A stretch of 64,000 bases of DNA from Corallococcus soli (GTDB lineage Bacteria; Myxococcota; Myxococcia; Myxococcales; Myxococcaceae): NCBI RefSeq assembly GCF_014930455.1, contig NZ_JAAIYO010000001.1, forward strand, positions 744,001-808,000, in the 5' to 3' direction. Below are positions 34,624 through 43,589 of this stretch, piece after piece. Made by a program: the position numbers and the translations under genes. Under the pieces are notes generated by a model. It ran no database searches. It was not told the origin of the DNA and saw nothing but the letters and a program-made list of their open reading frames with translations. Within the stretch, counting starts at the first letter, position 1; every line of letters begins with the position of its first letter.

Positions 34624-36192
34624 ATGACTTCGGGTGGAAAAGCTGCAGAGGCGAGGCCCTCATTCAAGGAGATCCTCGCCTCGGATTTGCCGGCTTCGCT
34701 GGTGGTGTTCCTGGTGGCCCTGCCCCTCTGTATGGGCATCGCGCTCGCCTCCGGGGCGCCCATCATGGCGGGACTCATTGCCGGCGTCGTGGGTGGCATC
34801 GTGGTGGGCCTCATGGGGGGCGTGCCGCTGCTGGTGAGCGGCCCCGCGGCGGGCCTCGCGGTGATGGTCTTTGGCTTCATCCAGGAGCTGGGCTTCGCCG
34901 TGACGTGCGCGGCGGTGGCCGCGGCGGGTCTCGTGCAGGTGGCGCTCGGCGTGCTGAAGGTGGCGCGCTCAGCGCTTGCCATCTCGCCAGCCGTGATTCA
35001 CGGAATGCTCGCGGGCATCGGCATCCTCATCGTGCTGGGGCAGGTCCACATCGTTCTCGGAGGTTCTCCGCAGAGCAATGCCTGGAACAACCTGCGGGAG
35101 CTGCCCGGGCAGATCGCCGACCTTCATGGACCGGCCACGCTGCTGGGCCTGCTCACGCTTGGAATCCTCATCGCGTGGCAGTTCCTGCCGAACGGGCGTC
35201 TGAAGAAGGTCCCGGGGCCGCTGGTGGCGGTGGTGGGCGGATCCGTGATCGCGGCGGTGTTGAACTCGGACGTGGCGCGGGTGCAGCTGGCGGCGGATGC
35301 GCTGTCGGCCATCAACCTGCCCTCCCTTCCTGAAGGGTCCATGTGGGGCGCCTTCTTCGTGGCCGTGCTGTCCCTCGCGCTCGTGGCGAGCGCCGAGTCG
35401 CTCTTGAGCGCGGTGGCGACGGACAAGCTCCACACGGGTGAGCGGGCGAACCTTGATCGCGAGCTGCTCGCGCAGGGCGTGGCGAACACCCTGTCCGGTC
35501 TGGTCGGCGGTCTGCCCATCACCGGCGTCATCGTGCGCAGCGCCGCGAACATCAATGCCGGCGCGAAGACGCGCTGGTCGGCGGTGCTTCACGCGGTGTG
35601 GATGCTCGCCTTCATCACCCTGCTGGGTGGGCTGGCTTCCTTCGTGCCCCTGACGGTGCTCGCCGGTCTGCTCGTGCACGTGGGCCTGAAGCTCGTGAAC
35701 CTGGCCCACATCCGGGAGCTCCGGCACCGGGGCGAGCTGCCGGTCTACCTCATCACCGTGGCGGGGGTCGTGGGCATCAACCTGCTCGCGGGCATCGGCC
35801 TGGGACTTGGCGCGGCCATCCTCCGGCTCCTGTGGCAGCTCGGCCAGGTGCGCGTGGAGACCCAGGTCGCCAACGGCGTCCACCAGGTCTGCATCAGCGG
35901 TGCGCTGACGTTCGTCGGGGTGCCGAAGCTGTCGTCGGCGCTCGCGAAGATTCCCTCGGGCTCCAGGGTGGAGGTGGACGTGGCGGTCGGCACGCTCGAC
36001 CACTCCGGCTTCGAGGCGCTCGAGAGCTGGGCTGACACGCATCGCAAGACGGGCGGCACCGTGACCATGGAGCCGCTCGAGGACGTCTGGAAGCGGCGTG
36101 CAACCCCCGCTACGGGGCCTGTCGCGGCCTCATCCCCTTCGTCTCCTGTCCATCACGTTTCGTCGTCTCTCGCTTCCGGAGGTGCACAGTGA
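34624..36192 (+). CDS. SulP-family anion transporter with STAS domain
   Basis: A 522-residue inner-membrane transporter. Start ATG 34624 behind a GGGGAG site. Transmembrane core of about 12-14 segments begins ASLVVFLVALPLCMGIALASGAP and includes PAAGLAVMVFGFIQELGF; residues ~430-495 form the cytoplasmic STAS domain (QVCISGALTFVGVPKLSSALAKIPSGSRVEVDVAVGTLDHSGFEAL). SulP proteins carry sulfate or bicarbonate; the coupled carbonic anhydrase gene makes bicarbonate the likely substrate. Its stop overlaps the GTG of that gene (GTGA). Confidence 0.9.
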   Translation: MTSGGKAAEARPSFKEILASDLPASLVVFLVALPLCMGIALASGAPIMAGLIAGVVGGIVVGLMGGVPLLVSGPAAGLAVMVFGFIQELGFAVTCAAVAAAGLVQVALGVLKVARSALAISPAVIHGMLAGIGILIVLGQVHIVLGGSPQSNAWNNLRELPGQIADLHGPATLLGLLTLGILIAWQFLPNGRLKKVPGPLVAVVGGSVIAAVLNSDVARVQLAADALSAINLPSLPEGSMWGAFFVAVLSLALVASAESLLSAVATDKLHTGERANLDRELLAQGVANTLSGLVGGLPITGVIVRSAANINAGAKTRWSAVLHAVWMLAFITLLGGLASFVPLTVLAGLLVHVGLKLVNLAHIRELRHRGELPVYLITVAGVVGINLLAGIGLGLGAAILRLLWQLGQVRVETQVANGVHQVCISGALTFVGVPKLSSALAKIPSGSRVEVDVAVGTLDHSGFEALESWADTHRKTGGTVTMEPLEDVWKRRATPATGPVAASSPSSPVHHVSSSLASGGAQ

Positions 36193-36890
36193 AGAAGCTC
36201 ATCAGAGGCCTGCTCGATTTCCAGCGTCACACCCTGCCCTCGTACCGGGCGACCTTCGCGCGGCTCGCGAAGGGGCAGACTCCGGACTGCCTCTTCATCA
36301 GCTGCTCGGACAGCCGCGTGGTGCCCAACCTGCTCGTCTCCACGGATCCCGGTGACCTCTTCACCGTGCGCAACGTGGGCAACCTCGTCCCGCCCGCCGT
36401 GCTCAACGGTCACTCCACGGCGGACCGCTCGGAGGCGGCGGCCATCGAGTTCTCCCTGGGCTTCCTGCCCATCGAGGACGTCGTCGTCTGCGGACACTCG
36501 AGCTGCGGCGCGATGAAGGCCATCCTGGCCGGAGGCTCCGTGAAGGGCTCTCCGAACCTCGAGCAGTGGCTCGCGCACGGAGCGCCTTCGCTCAAGGCGT
36601 TGAAGGAGAACACCCAGGTGGGCGCGGGGCTGCCCGACGCGGATCGCCTCTCCCAGCTGAACGTCCTCGCGCAGCTCGAGCACCTGAAGACCTACCCCAT
36701 CGTGCGGGATCGGCTGGCGGCGGGAACGCTGCGGCTGCACGGCTGGTGGTTCGACATCGGGGCGGCGCAGGTCCACGCCTACCGCTCCGACCTCGGCCGC
36801 TTCGTTCCCATCGACGAGACCGAGGGGGATCGGCTCCTGACGCAGCTGAGCGACACCCCTGAGGAGCAGCAGGCTCTGCGCGCCGTCTAG
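36189..36890 (+). CDS. Beta-class carbonic anhydrase
   Basis: A 233-residue enzyme that interconverts CO2 and bicarbonate. Zinc ligands are Cys39 and Asp41 (CSDSR, with Arg43 partner) and His103 and Cys106 (GHSSCGA). GTG start inside the SulP stop codon, so the two proteins are made together: uptake of bicarbonate with rapid conversion. The pair should be under the sigma-54 promoter at 34547. Confidence 0.95.
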   Translation: MKKLIRGLLDFQRHTLPSYRATFARLAKGQTPDCLFISCSDSRVVPNLLVSTDPGDLFTVRNVGNLVPPAVLNGHSTADRSEAAAIEFSLGFLPIEDVVVCGHSSCGAMKAILAGGSVKGSPNLEQWLAHGAPSLKALKENTQVGAGLPDADRLSQLNVLAQLEHLKTYPIVRDRLAAGTLRLHGWWFDIGAAQVHAYRSDLGRFVPIDETEGDRLLTQLSDTPEEQQALRAV

Positions 36891-36904
36891 CAAGGCGGCC
36901 TCGG

Positions 36905-36942
36905 GCTTCAGCGATCCCGCGTCCAGCGCGGATCGCTGAAGC
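36905..36942. terminator. Terminator hairpin after carbonic anhydrase
   Basis: GCTTCAGCGATCC (36905-36917) is repeated in inverted form as GGATCGCTGAAGC (36930-36942): a perfect 13-bp stem with a 12-base loop, 14 bp after the stop codon. It lacks a T-run but is a strong hairpin. Confidence 0.6.
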
Positions 36943-37312
36943 TCCGCTTCAAGGCTGTGAGGCGTGCGCTCTGCGGTGGCCGGGAACGGCCGTGCGGTGC
37001 ACGCCCGGGCCTGGAGGCCTTCCAAGGCCTCATGGGACGCGCCTTCGCGCCCCCTCGTGACACGCAACGAACTTCTCCCACCGCGACGCGTCGGGTGCCG
37101 GACACCGGAGGCCCAGGACCTCCCGGGTGCTTGGTGCGTCGCGTCAGGGGACCACTAGGTTGGGGGTGCGGACGTGGGGTCCGCCTCTGACTTCGCACGG
37201 TTACGTTCCCCGGAGCGTGTCCGTCCGGGTGGGTTCCCGGGCAGGTTGGGAGCCCGGGCCCGTCGTGCGGTAGCATCTCGTTCGTCTGCGCCGGGGGGAG
37301 GGAGGATGCACG
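36943..37312. other. Intergenic region, no gene seen
   Basis: About 370 bp between the terminator hairpin and the cyclase-like gene. The short frames here have no start signals and no family resemblance. It probably holds the promoter of the cyclase-like gene; no clear boxes could be picked out. Confidence 0.4.
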
Positions 37313-37924
37313 ATGGTGGTGGAGGCCCCGGAGCCCCGGAAGTTGTCGGCCATCATGTTCACGGACATGGAGGCCCCCGCTGGTCAGCGCTGGCGGGATG
37401 ACTGTCTTCAGCAGGCCCTGCACGACGAGCATGGACGGCTCGTGCGGGACCTGCTGCCGCGCCACGGAGGGCGCGAGGTGAAGCGGATGGAGGAGGGCGG
37501 CTTCCTGCTGGAGTTCGACGCGGGGTTGTCCGCGGTGTCGTTCGCGCTGGAGTGGCGCGCCGCCGTGGATGCGCGCAACCGCTGCGTGCCGGGCGAGCGG
37601 CGCATGTCCGTCCGCGCGGGCGCGCACCTGGGCCTGGTGGTGCACCGCGATGGCGACGTGTTCGGCGAGGGCGTCAACCTGGCGGCCCGCATCGAATCGC
37701 TGGCGCGTCCGGGCACCGTCTACGTCAGCGAGACGGTGGCGGCGCAGGTGGAGGGCCGCTTGAAGGCGCCCCCCGTGCGGCTGGGCCGCAATGAGCTGAA
37801 GAACATCAAGCTGCCGGTGGCGGTGTTCCGCATCGACGCGCCGGTGGAGCCCCGGGGTGAGGGCGCGCTCATGGCGCGCGTGCGTTCACTGCTGGGCCGT
37901 CGGCGCGTGCCCGCGGGCGGTTGA
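37313..37924 (+). CDS. Class III adenylate/guanylate cyclase-like protein
   Basis: A 203-residue protein that is a single cyclase homology domain; ATG 37313 is 8 bp after GGGAGG. The first metal site region reads IMFTDMEAP (first Asp present), the C-terminal half is conserved (RAGAHLGLVVHRDGDVFGEGVNLAARIESLARPGTVYVSETV). The second metal Asp, normally in a GDG(F) motif, is replaced: KRMEEGGFLLEF. The protein may therefore be catalytically weak or act as a binding domain. Signal and partner unknown. Confidence 0.8.
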   Translation: MVVEAPEPRKLSAIMFTDMEAPAGQRWRDDCLQQALHDEHGRLVRDLLPRHGGREVKRMEEGGFLLEFDAGLSAVSFALEWRAAVDARNRCVPGERRMSVRAGAHLGLVVHRDGDVFGEGVNLAARIESLARPGTVYVSETVAAQVEGRLKAPPVRLGRNELKNIKLPVAVFRIDAPVEPRGEGALMARVRSLLGRRRVPAGG

Positions 37925-37963
37925 TGCGGAACGGACAGGCGCGCGGCGGTAAGGTGCCGCGCC

Positions 37964-38614
37964 ATGTCCGAGCTCACCCTGGTCGTTGGTTCGAAGAACT
38001 TCTCCTCGTGGTCGCTGCGCCCCTACCTGGCCCTGGCCCACACCGGCCAGCCGTTCCGCGAGGTGCTCGTTCCGCTGGACACGCCAGAGACGGCGGCCCT
38101 CATCGCCATGCACTCACCCAGCGGCCGCGTGCCGGTGCTCAAGCACGGCGACACGGTGGTGTGGGACTCGCTGTCCATCTGCGAGTACCTGGCGGAGACC
38201 TTCCCCGACGCGAAGCTGTGGCCCCAGCAGAGCGCCGCGCGCGCGATGGCGCGCTCGGTGACGACGGAGATGCACTCCGGCTTCCAGGCCCTGCGCAGCC
38301 ACCTGCCCATGGACATCACCGCGCGCAAGACGGTGCCGGGCGTGGACGCGCCGGGCGTGCACGCGGACATCGCCCGCATCCAGGCCCTGCTGTCCGGCTG
38401 CCGCGAGCGGCACGGCAAGGGCGGCCCGTTCCTCTTCGGCGACTTCAGCATCGCGGACGCGTTCTACGCGCCGGTCATCACCCGCTTCGTCACCTACGGC
38501 GTCCCGTTCCGTCCGGAGCTCACCTCGTGGCGCGACGCCGTGCTCGGCCTGCCCGCGATGCTCAAGTGGACGGAGGCCGCCCGGGGCGAGGCGCCCCTGG
38601 CCCGCTACCGGTAG
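37964..38614 (+). CDS. Glutathione S-transferase family protein
   Basis: A 216-residue GST. N-terminal thioredoxin fold SELTLVVGSKNFSSWSLRPYLALAHTG (Ser in the catalytic position), SGRVPVLKHGD with the cis-Pro, DSLSICEYLAE for glutathione binding, and the C-terminal helical domain with FLFGDFSIADAFYAPVI. Function is likely detoxification; it follows the cyclase-like gene by 39 bp. Confidence 0.9.
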   Translation: MSELTLVVGSKNFSSWSLRPYLALAHTGQPFREVLVPLDTPETAALIAMHSPSGRVPVLKHGDTVVWDSLSICEYLAETFPDAKLWPQQSAARAMARSVTTEMHSGFQALRSHLPMDITARKTVPGVDAPGVHADIARIQALLSGCRERHGKGGPFLFGDFSIADAFYAPVITRFVTYGVPFRPELTSWRDAVLGLPAMLKWTEAARGEAPLARYR

Positions 38615-38618
38615 CCGC

Positions 38619-39227
38619 TCAGAGGCCCAGGGCCTTCAGCTGCGCGTCGAACGCGGGGGCGTCCGTGAAGACGTGACCGCGCAGGCCCAGGGCGCGGGCC
38701 GCGTCGACGAACTCGGGCAGGTCGTCGAAGAAGGCGGCCTCGTCCGGCGCGCAGCCCGCCTCCGCCAGCGCCCGGTGGTAGATGGCCGGCTCCGGCTTCA
38801 CCGCGCCCACCTCGCAGCTCAGCACCAGCGCGTCGAAGCGCGCCAGCAGCGGCAGCAGCGGCTTCAGGTAGGCCACGTGCAGCGCGTTGGTGTTGGACAC
38901 CAGCACCCGCTTCACCCGGCCCTCCAGCCCCTCCACGCGCGGCAGCACCGCGTGGTGCACGGTGAAGTGGCTGCTCCACAGGGGCGCGAACTCCTCCATG
39001 GGCAGCTCCACGCCCAGCGCGCCGCACACGTCCTGGCGGATGCCCTCCGCGTCCAGCAGGCCCCGGTTCGCCGCCGTCCACCCCGCGCCGGTGAGCCGCC
39101 GCGCCGCTTCCTGGGGCTCCAGGCCCGCCCGCGCCGCGAGCCTGGCGAAGAGCAGGGCGTTGTCGTGGAACACCAGCACGTTGCCCAGGTCCAGCAGCAC
39201 GGCCTTCACGGCGGGGACAGCGGCCAC
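38619..39227 (-). CDS. HAD-family hydrolase (subfamily IA)
   Basis: A 202-residue HAD phosphatase-like protein. Motif I is LLDLGNVLVFHDNALLF, with the nucleophilic Asp followed by Asn instead of the usual second Asp (DxGN as in YihX/epoxide-hydrolase-like members). Motif II is RVLVSNTNALHVAYLK, the Lys is in GAVKPEPAIY, and motif IV is FFDDLPEFVDAA. Substrate unknown. Confidence 0.85.
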   Translation of the reverse strand: MAAVPAVKAVLLDLGNVLVFHDNALLFARLAARAGLEPQEAARRLTGAGWTAANRGLLDAEGIRQDVCGALGVELPMEEFAPLWSSHFTVHHAVLPRVEGLEGRVKRVLVSNTNALHVAYLKPLLPLLARFDALVLSCEVGAVKPEPAIYHRALAEAGCAPDEAAFFDDLPEFVDAARALGLRGHVFTDAPAFDAQLKALGL

Positions 39228-39249
39228 GGGGACTCCTCCGGTGTCGGGC

Positions 39250-41142
39250 TCAGATGCGGTACGCCCTGGCGACGCCTTCCATCCGCCCGGCCACTTCCTG
39301 CAGCCGCCGCGCGGCGCCGGTGGTGGACTTCAGGCTCGCCTGGGTCTCGGTCATCATGGAGGACAGGTCCGTCACCGCGCTGAAGATTTGCGCGATGCCC
39401 GCGTTCTGCTGGCTCACCGCGCCGGCGATCTGCCGCGCCGCCGCGGCGTTGTCCTGGACGATGGTGGCCAGCTCCTTGAGGTGCTCGCCGCTGGTGCGCA
39501 CCTGATCCAACCCCTCCGCGACGCTCGCGTGGCTCTGCTCGGTCATCTTCGCGGTGGAGATGATGGCGTGGCCCAGGTCCCCCAGGATGTCGCGCACCTT
39601 CTCCGTGGCCTGGATGGACTGGTCCGCCAGGTTGCGGATCTCGCGCGCCACCACGCTGAAGCCCTTGCCGTGCTCGCCGGAGCGCACCGCCTCGATGGCC
39701 GCGTTGAGCGCGAGCATGTTGGACTGGTCCGCCAGGTCCTTCACCGTCTGGGTGATGCCGCCAATCTGCTGCGTGCGCTCGTTGAGCTGCACGATGCGCA
39801 TGGCCATCTCCCCGGACTGCTCGTGCAGGCCCTGGAAGCCGTCCAGGCTGTCGCGGATGGCGCCCTCGCCCGCGCGGCCCACCTCCTCCGCCCGCGCCGC
39901 CACGCCCAGCACCGTCTCCGCCTTCTCCGCGGCCAGCAGCGACGTCTGCTTGATTTCCTGCGCGGTGACCTGCGTCTCCTGGAGCGCGGCGGCCTGCCGG
40001 GCCACGTTGCGCTCCTGGACCTCCGAGGCGAGGTTGAGCTCCGCCACCGTCTCGCTGAGCACGCGCGTGCCCTGGTGGAGGCTGGTGGCCGTCTCATGCA
40101 GGTTCTTCATCATCTGCCTGAAGGCCTCCGTCAGCTCGCCCACCTCGTCCTTGCCCGCCTGGGTCTCCATCACCTGCGTGAGGTCGCCTTCCTTCACCAC
40201 GCGGCGGACCACCTCGCTGAGCGCGCGCAGGGGCCGGGTGATGCCGCGCGCCAGGACCCACGAGCCCAGGCCCACCGCCGCCACGAAGAGGGCCGCGAGC
40301 CCCAGCACCAGCCGGCGCATGTGGTTGAGCGGCGCGTACGCCTCCGCCGGGTCCACCTGGGCCACGATGCGCCACCCGTCGCCCACGTCGCGCAGGACCG
40401 TGCCGTCCACCGCCTCCACGGCCACGCGGCCCGCGTCGTCGTGCGCCCCCGTGCGCGAGTCGAACAGCAGCGCGCCGTTCGCGTCGCGCACTTCAATGGC
40501 GAAGCTGGGGTGGCCGCGCTGCTGGGCCCGGGCGAGCGCGGGCTTCACCAGCTCCCCCACCTGGCCCCAGTCGAACGCGGCCAGGAGCACGCCCAGCGGA
40601 CGTCCTGCCTCGTCCGTCACCGGCACCGCCAGCGGCAGCACGTGCACGCTGAAGATGGGGTCCTCCACGGCCACACCCTCCGCCGTGGTGCGTCCAGCCT
40701 GGGCCTCGCGGAACCACGCGGTCGCGCGCACCTGGGCCTCGCCGCCGGCGTATGCATCCCGCAGCGCGGGCGTGCTGGCGGAGACCGCCGCGCCCCTGTT
40801 GTCGAAGAGCACGATGCCGTTGAGCGTGAGGTAGCGCCGCTGCAGGAGCGACAGCATCGCGTCGCTGGAGGTCGGGTCCTTCGTGCGCAGCGCCGCGCGC
40901 ACGACGGGGTCCTCCGCCCAGCTGCGCGCGCTGGACTCGCGCTCCGCGAGCGTGGATTCGAGCAGGTCCTTGAAGCCCTCCGCCTCCATGCGCAGCGACG
41001 AGTCGATCTGCGCCTCCGTCTGCCGCCGCATCAACGAGTCCTGCAACCCGGTGAGGGCCAGCAAGGGCACGCACGACACCAGCGTCATGTACAGCAGCAG
41101 CCGCCCACGCAGCGTCAGGGATCGCAAGAAGAGAGGAGGCAT
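39250..41142 (-). CDS. Methyl-accepting chemotaxis protein
   Basis: A 630-residue chemoreceptor. Signal-anchor at ~13-32, a periplasmic dCache-type sensor (~35-285: SARSWAEDPVVRAAL, LLQRRYLTLNGIVLFDNRG, GWRIVAQVDPAEAY), second membrane helix (~288-308, LVLGLAALFVAAVGLGSWVLA), HAMP, then the long cytoplasmic coiled coil with the tip NMLALNAAIEAVRSGEHGKGFSVVAREIRNLADQS (normally EAARAGE; here EAVRSGE). It reports to a CheA kinase; no che genes are beside it. Confidence 0.9.
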   Translation of the reverse strand: MPPLFLRSLTLRGRLLLYMTLVSCVPLLALTGLQDSLMRRQTEAQIDSSLRMEAEGFKDLLESTLAERESSARSWAEDPVVRAALRTKDPTSSDAMLSLLQRRYLTLNGIVLFDNRGAAVSASTPALRDAYAGGEAQVRATAWFREAQAGRTTAEGVAVEDPIFSVHVLPLAVPVTDEAGRPLGVLLAAFDWGQVGELVKPALARAQQRGHPSFAIEVRDANGALLFDSRTGAHDDAGRVAVEAVDGTVLRDVGDGWRIVAQVDPAEAYAPLNHMRRLVLGLAALFVAAVGLGSWVLARGITRPLRALSEVVRRVVKEGDLTQVMETQAGKDEVGELTEAFRQMMKNLHETATSLHQGTRVLSETVAELNLASEVQERNVARQAAALQETQVTAQEIKQTSLLAAEKAETVLGVAARAEEVGRAGEGAIRDSLDGFQGLHEQSGEMAMRIVQLNERTQQIGGITQTVKDLADQSNMLALNAAIEAVRSGEHGKGFSVVAREIRNLADQSIQATEKVRDILGDLGHAIISTAKMTEQSHASVAEGLDQVRTSGEHLKELATIVQDNAAAARQIAGAVSQQNAGIAQIFSAVTDLSSMMTETQASLKSTTGAARRLQEVAGRMEGVARAYRI

Positions 41143-41222
41143 GGCACGCCGGGCGCGAAGAGAGGTAAACCCGGGTTCCTATACCAGAACCCGGGCCCCG
41201 TACCCCCCGACCGACCGGCCGC

Positions 41223-41660
41223 CTACAGCAGGGGCACCCGGTCAGGCAGCTCCCGCGCGGGCAGGTTCGAGTAGTCCGAGTCCAGGTCCAGCCGCACCCG
41301 CTGCTTCACGCGCGTGCTCAACAGGCCGCGCACCTTGCCCAGGAACGCGGGCGGCGCCGCGATGACCAGCTCGTCGAAGGCCTGCGAATCCACGCCCCTG
41401 TCCAGGTGCGCGCACAGCTCCCGCGCGAAGCGCTCGTGCTCCAGCTCCCGCCGCCCGTTGGGGTCGTTCTCCGGCACCGGGCCGTGCAGCGTGCCCGCGT
41501 TGGGGTTGTCGGCCTGATTGAAGAGGTCCACGGGCTTGGCCCGGCTCTCGTCATGCTGGAACTGCTCGATGAGGTCCCACTTCTCCGCCTTCGCATCCGT
41601 GGCGAAGAGCCGGGCGCGACTCGCGTTGGCCACCAGGATCCAGAGCCTCTTGTCCGCCAT
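41223..41660 (-). CDS. Host-attachment-family protein
   Basis: A 145-residue protein starting MADKRLWILVANASRARLFATDAKAEKWDLIEQFQHDESRAKPVDLFNQADNP. This is the typical start of the family first described as needed for attachment to host cells in plant-associated bacteria and related to eRF1/Rof-type domains; ELVIAAPPAFLGKVRGLL is the conserved second half. GGAGG lies 10 bases before the ATG. In free-living bacteria its function is unknown. Confidence 0.8.
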   Translation of the reverse strand: MADKRLWILVANASRARLFATDAKAEKWDLIEQFQHDESRAKPVDLFNQADNPNAGTLHGPVPENDPNGRRELEHERFARELCAHLDRGVDSQAFDELVIAAPPAFLGKVRGLLSTRVKQRVRLDLDSDYSNLPARELPDRVPLL

Positions 41661-42071
41661 CGTCCTGCCTCCCTTGGGTCGTGTCTTGAGGAGTGCGGAC
41701 CCGTCTTGTCCCCGGCAAGCTTCCCGCAGCGAGCCGCCCGCGCGCCGGGCGGTGGGCAGGCAACCCACCCGGCGCTCCCTGGACCCGGGGAACAATCCCA
41801 CTGTCACCGTGATAGCGGGGGCGTCCGCCCACGTTGACCAACCGCGTCCAAGCGGCGAGCATCGACGCCGGGGGGTTGGGACGGGAGTGCGCTGTATGGA
41901 GAAGTATTTCAATGTCCGTGGACGCAAGGTGCGTGCTCGCCGCACATGGGATGGTTCCATGCGGGGTGGGGCGGCCCAATCGTCGCGTGGCGAAAGTTTT
42001 TCCGTCCTTGAAGCGATAGATGGCCGCCCCTGGGTTGCAGGGTCGCCCGACCATGGAAACCTGATCCCCCC
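41661..42071. other. Divergent intergenic region
   Basis: About 410 bp between the host-attachment-family gene (minus) and the kinase gene (plus). It should contain both promoters. No gene with a believable start or family could be found here. Confidence 0.4.
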
Positions 42072-43589
42072 ATGGTCACCGACGATCTCTTCGCGCACAC
42101 AGTCCTGTCCGGCCACGGTGACGCCGTGAGCGACGGTGGTGGGACACAGGCCCCGGTGTCGCAGCCCGGAGAAGAGGTCCAGGAGGGCACGGTGCTGGGC
42201 AACTACCAGCTCGAGCGGCTCCTGGGTGAGGGCTCCATGGGGCGGGTGTTCCAGGCGCGGCATGTGCGGCTGGGCCGGCAGGTGGCGCTCAAGGTGCTGC
42301 GGCCGGAGCACGCGCGGGACAGCACCTTCGTGCAGCGCTTCTTCCAGGAGGCGCGCACCGTCAACCAGATCAACCACGAGCACATCGTGGAGGTCTTCGA
42401 CTTCGTGGACGAGTCGCCCCACGGGCACGTCTACTGCGTGATGGAGCTCTTGCGCGGCCAGAACCTGGGCGCGCTCCTGAAGGAGGAGGGGCTGACGCTG
42501 GCGCGGGTGCAGCGCATGGGCGTGCAGGTGTGCGCGGCGCTGGGCGCGGCCCACCAGGTGGGTGTGGTGCACCGGGACATCAAGCCGGACAACCTCTTCA
42601 TCAGCCAGCGCTCGGGGCAGCCGGACTTCGTGAAGGTGCTGGACTTCGGCGTCGCCAAGCTGATGACGACGCAGACGGGCGTGAGCCTCACCGGCACGCT
42701 GGATGGGACCATCATCGGCACGCCCGCGTACATGGCGCCGGAGCAGGCCGCGGGCCTGCCGGTGGACGCCCGCGCGGACATCTACGCGGTGGGCAACATC
42801 CTCTACGAGATGCTCACGGGCCACCCGCCCTTCCAGGCCTCGGCCTTCGGGCAGCTCGTGGTGCAGATCATCACCCAGCCGCCGCCGCCGCTGCCCGCGC
42901 ACCTGCCGTCGGGTGAACCGATGCCGCCCGCGCTCGCGGCGCTGGTGATGCGCTGCCTGGCGAAGGAGCCGGAGGCGCGGCCGCAGCACCTGGCGGAGGT
43001 CACCACCGCGCTCCTGCTGCTGCCCGCCCTGACGGTGGAGCCCTCCGCCGCGCTGGAGCTGGTGGAGGAGCCGGAGCGGCCCACCCTGCGCATGCGGGTG
43101 CCGGGCGTGCTGCGCGACCGGCGGCTCCAGGTGTCGGCGGCGCTGGCGGCGCTGGCGCTGGTGTCCGGCATCACGACGTGGAAGGGGCTGCACTCCCTGC
43201 GCGCGCCGGAAGCCGCCGTCCTCCAGGCCCGCGGTGAGGCGGCCGCCCAGGGCACGCCCGTCGCGGGCGCGAGCGACGCGGTGACGCTGACGGTGCAGTC
43301 CTCTCCGCCCGGAGCGAAGGTGGTCCGCGTGGACACGGGCGAGGAGCTGGGCCTCACGCCGCTGACGAAGGCGCTGGAGCGGCGCGCGGTGCCGGCGCAG
43401 CTGCGGGTGGAGCTGGCGGGCTACGTTCCGCTGGAGCGCGCGGTGGAGCTGAAGCAGGATGCCGCCGCCGCAGAGCTGACCGTGCCGCTCGTCAAGGCGA
43501 GTCCGGGGCCGCGCCGCGCGCCAGCTCGCGGGCCGGGCCGCAAGGGAGGAAGCAGGGATGCGGTCATTGATCCGTTCGCGTCGCATTGA
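42072..43589 (+). CDS. Ser/Thr protein kinase with C-terminal PEGA domain
   Basis: A 505-residue eukaryotic-type kinase. Kinase domain ~38-310: GEGSMGRVFQ glycine loop, VALKVLRPEH (Lys), HRDIKPDNLF catalytic loop, DFGVAKL metal-binding loop and GTPAYMAPEQ activation segment. One membrane helix ~352-372 (RRLQVSAALAALALVSGITTW) is followed by a PEGA domain (~400-465: VTLTVQSSPPGAKVVRVDTGEELGLTP). The kinase is cytoplasmic and the PEGA end outside. The next gene starts inside it (32-bp overlap). Confidence 0.9.
   Translation: MVTDDLFAHTVLSGHGDAVSDGGGTQAPVSQPGEEVQEGTVLGNYQLERLLGEGSMGRVFQARHVRLGRQVALKVLRPEHARDSTFVQRFFQEARTVNQINHEHIVEVFDFVDESPHGHVYCVMELLRGQNLGALLKEEGLTLARVQRMGVQVCAALGAAHQVGVVHRDIKPDNLFISQRSGQPDFVKVLDFGVAKLMTTQTGVSLTGTLDGTIIGTPAYMAPEQAAGLPVDARADIYAVGNILYEMLTGHPPFQASAFGQLVVQIITQPPPPLPAHLPSGEPMPPALAALVMRCLAKEPEARPQHLAEVTTALLLLPALTVEPSAALELVEEPERPTLRMRVPGVLRDRRLQVSAALAALALVSGITTWKGLHSLRAPEAAVLQARGEAAAQGTPVAGASDAVTLTVQSSPPGAKVVRVDTGEELGLTPLTKALERRAVPAQLRVELAGYVPLERAVELKQDAAAAELTVPLVKASPGPRRAPARGPGRKGGSRDAVIDPFASH

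Noticed and set aside
41551..42054. Minus-strand frame in the divergent region before the kinase
   Set aside because: It overlaps the host-attachment-family gene in another frame and shows no family features.
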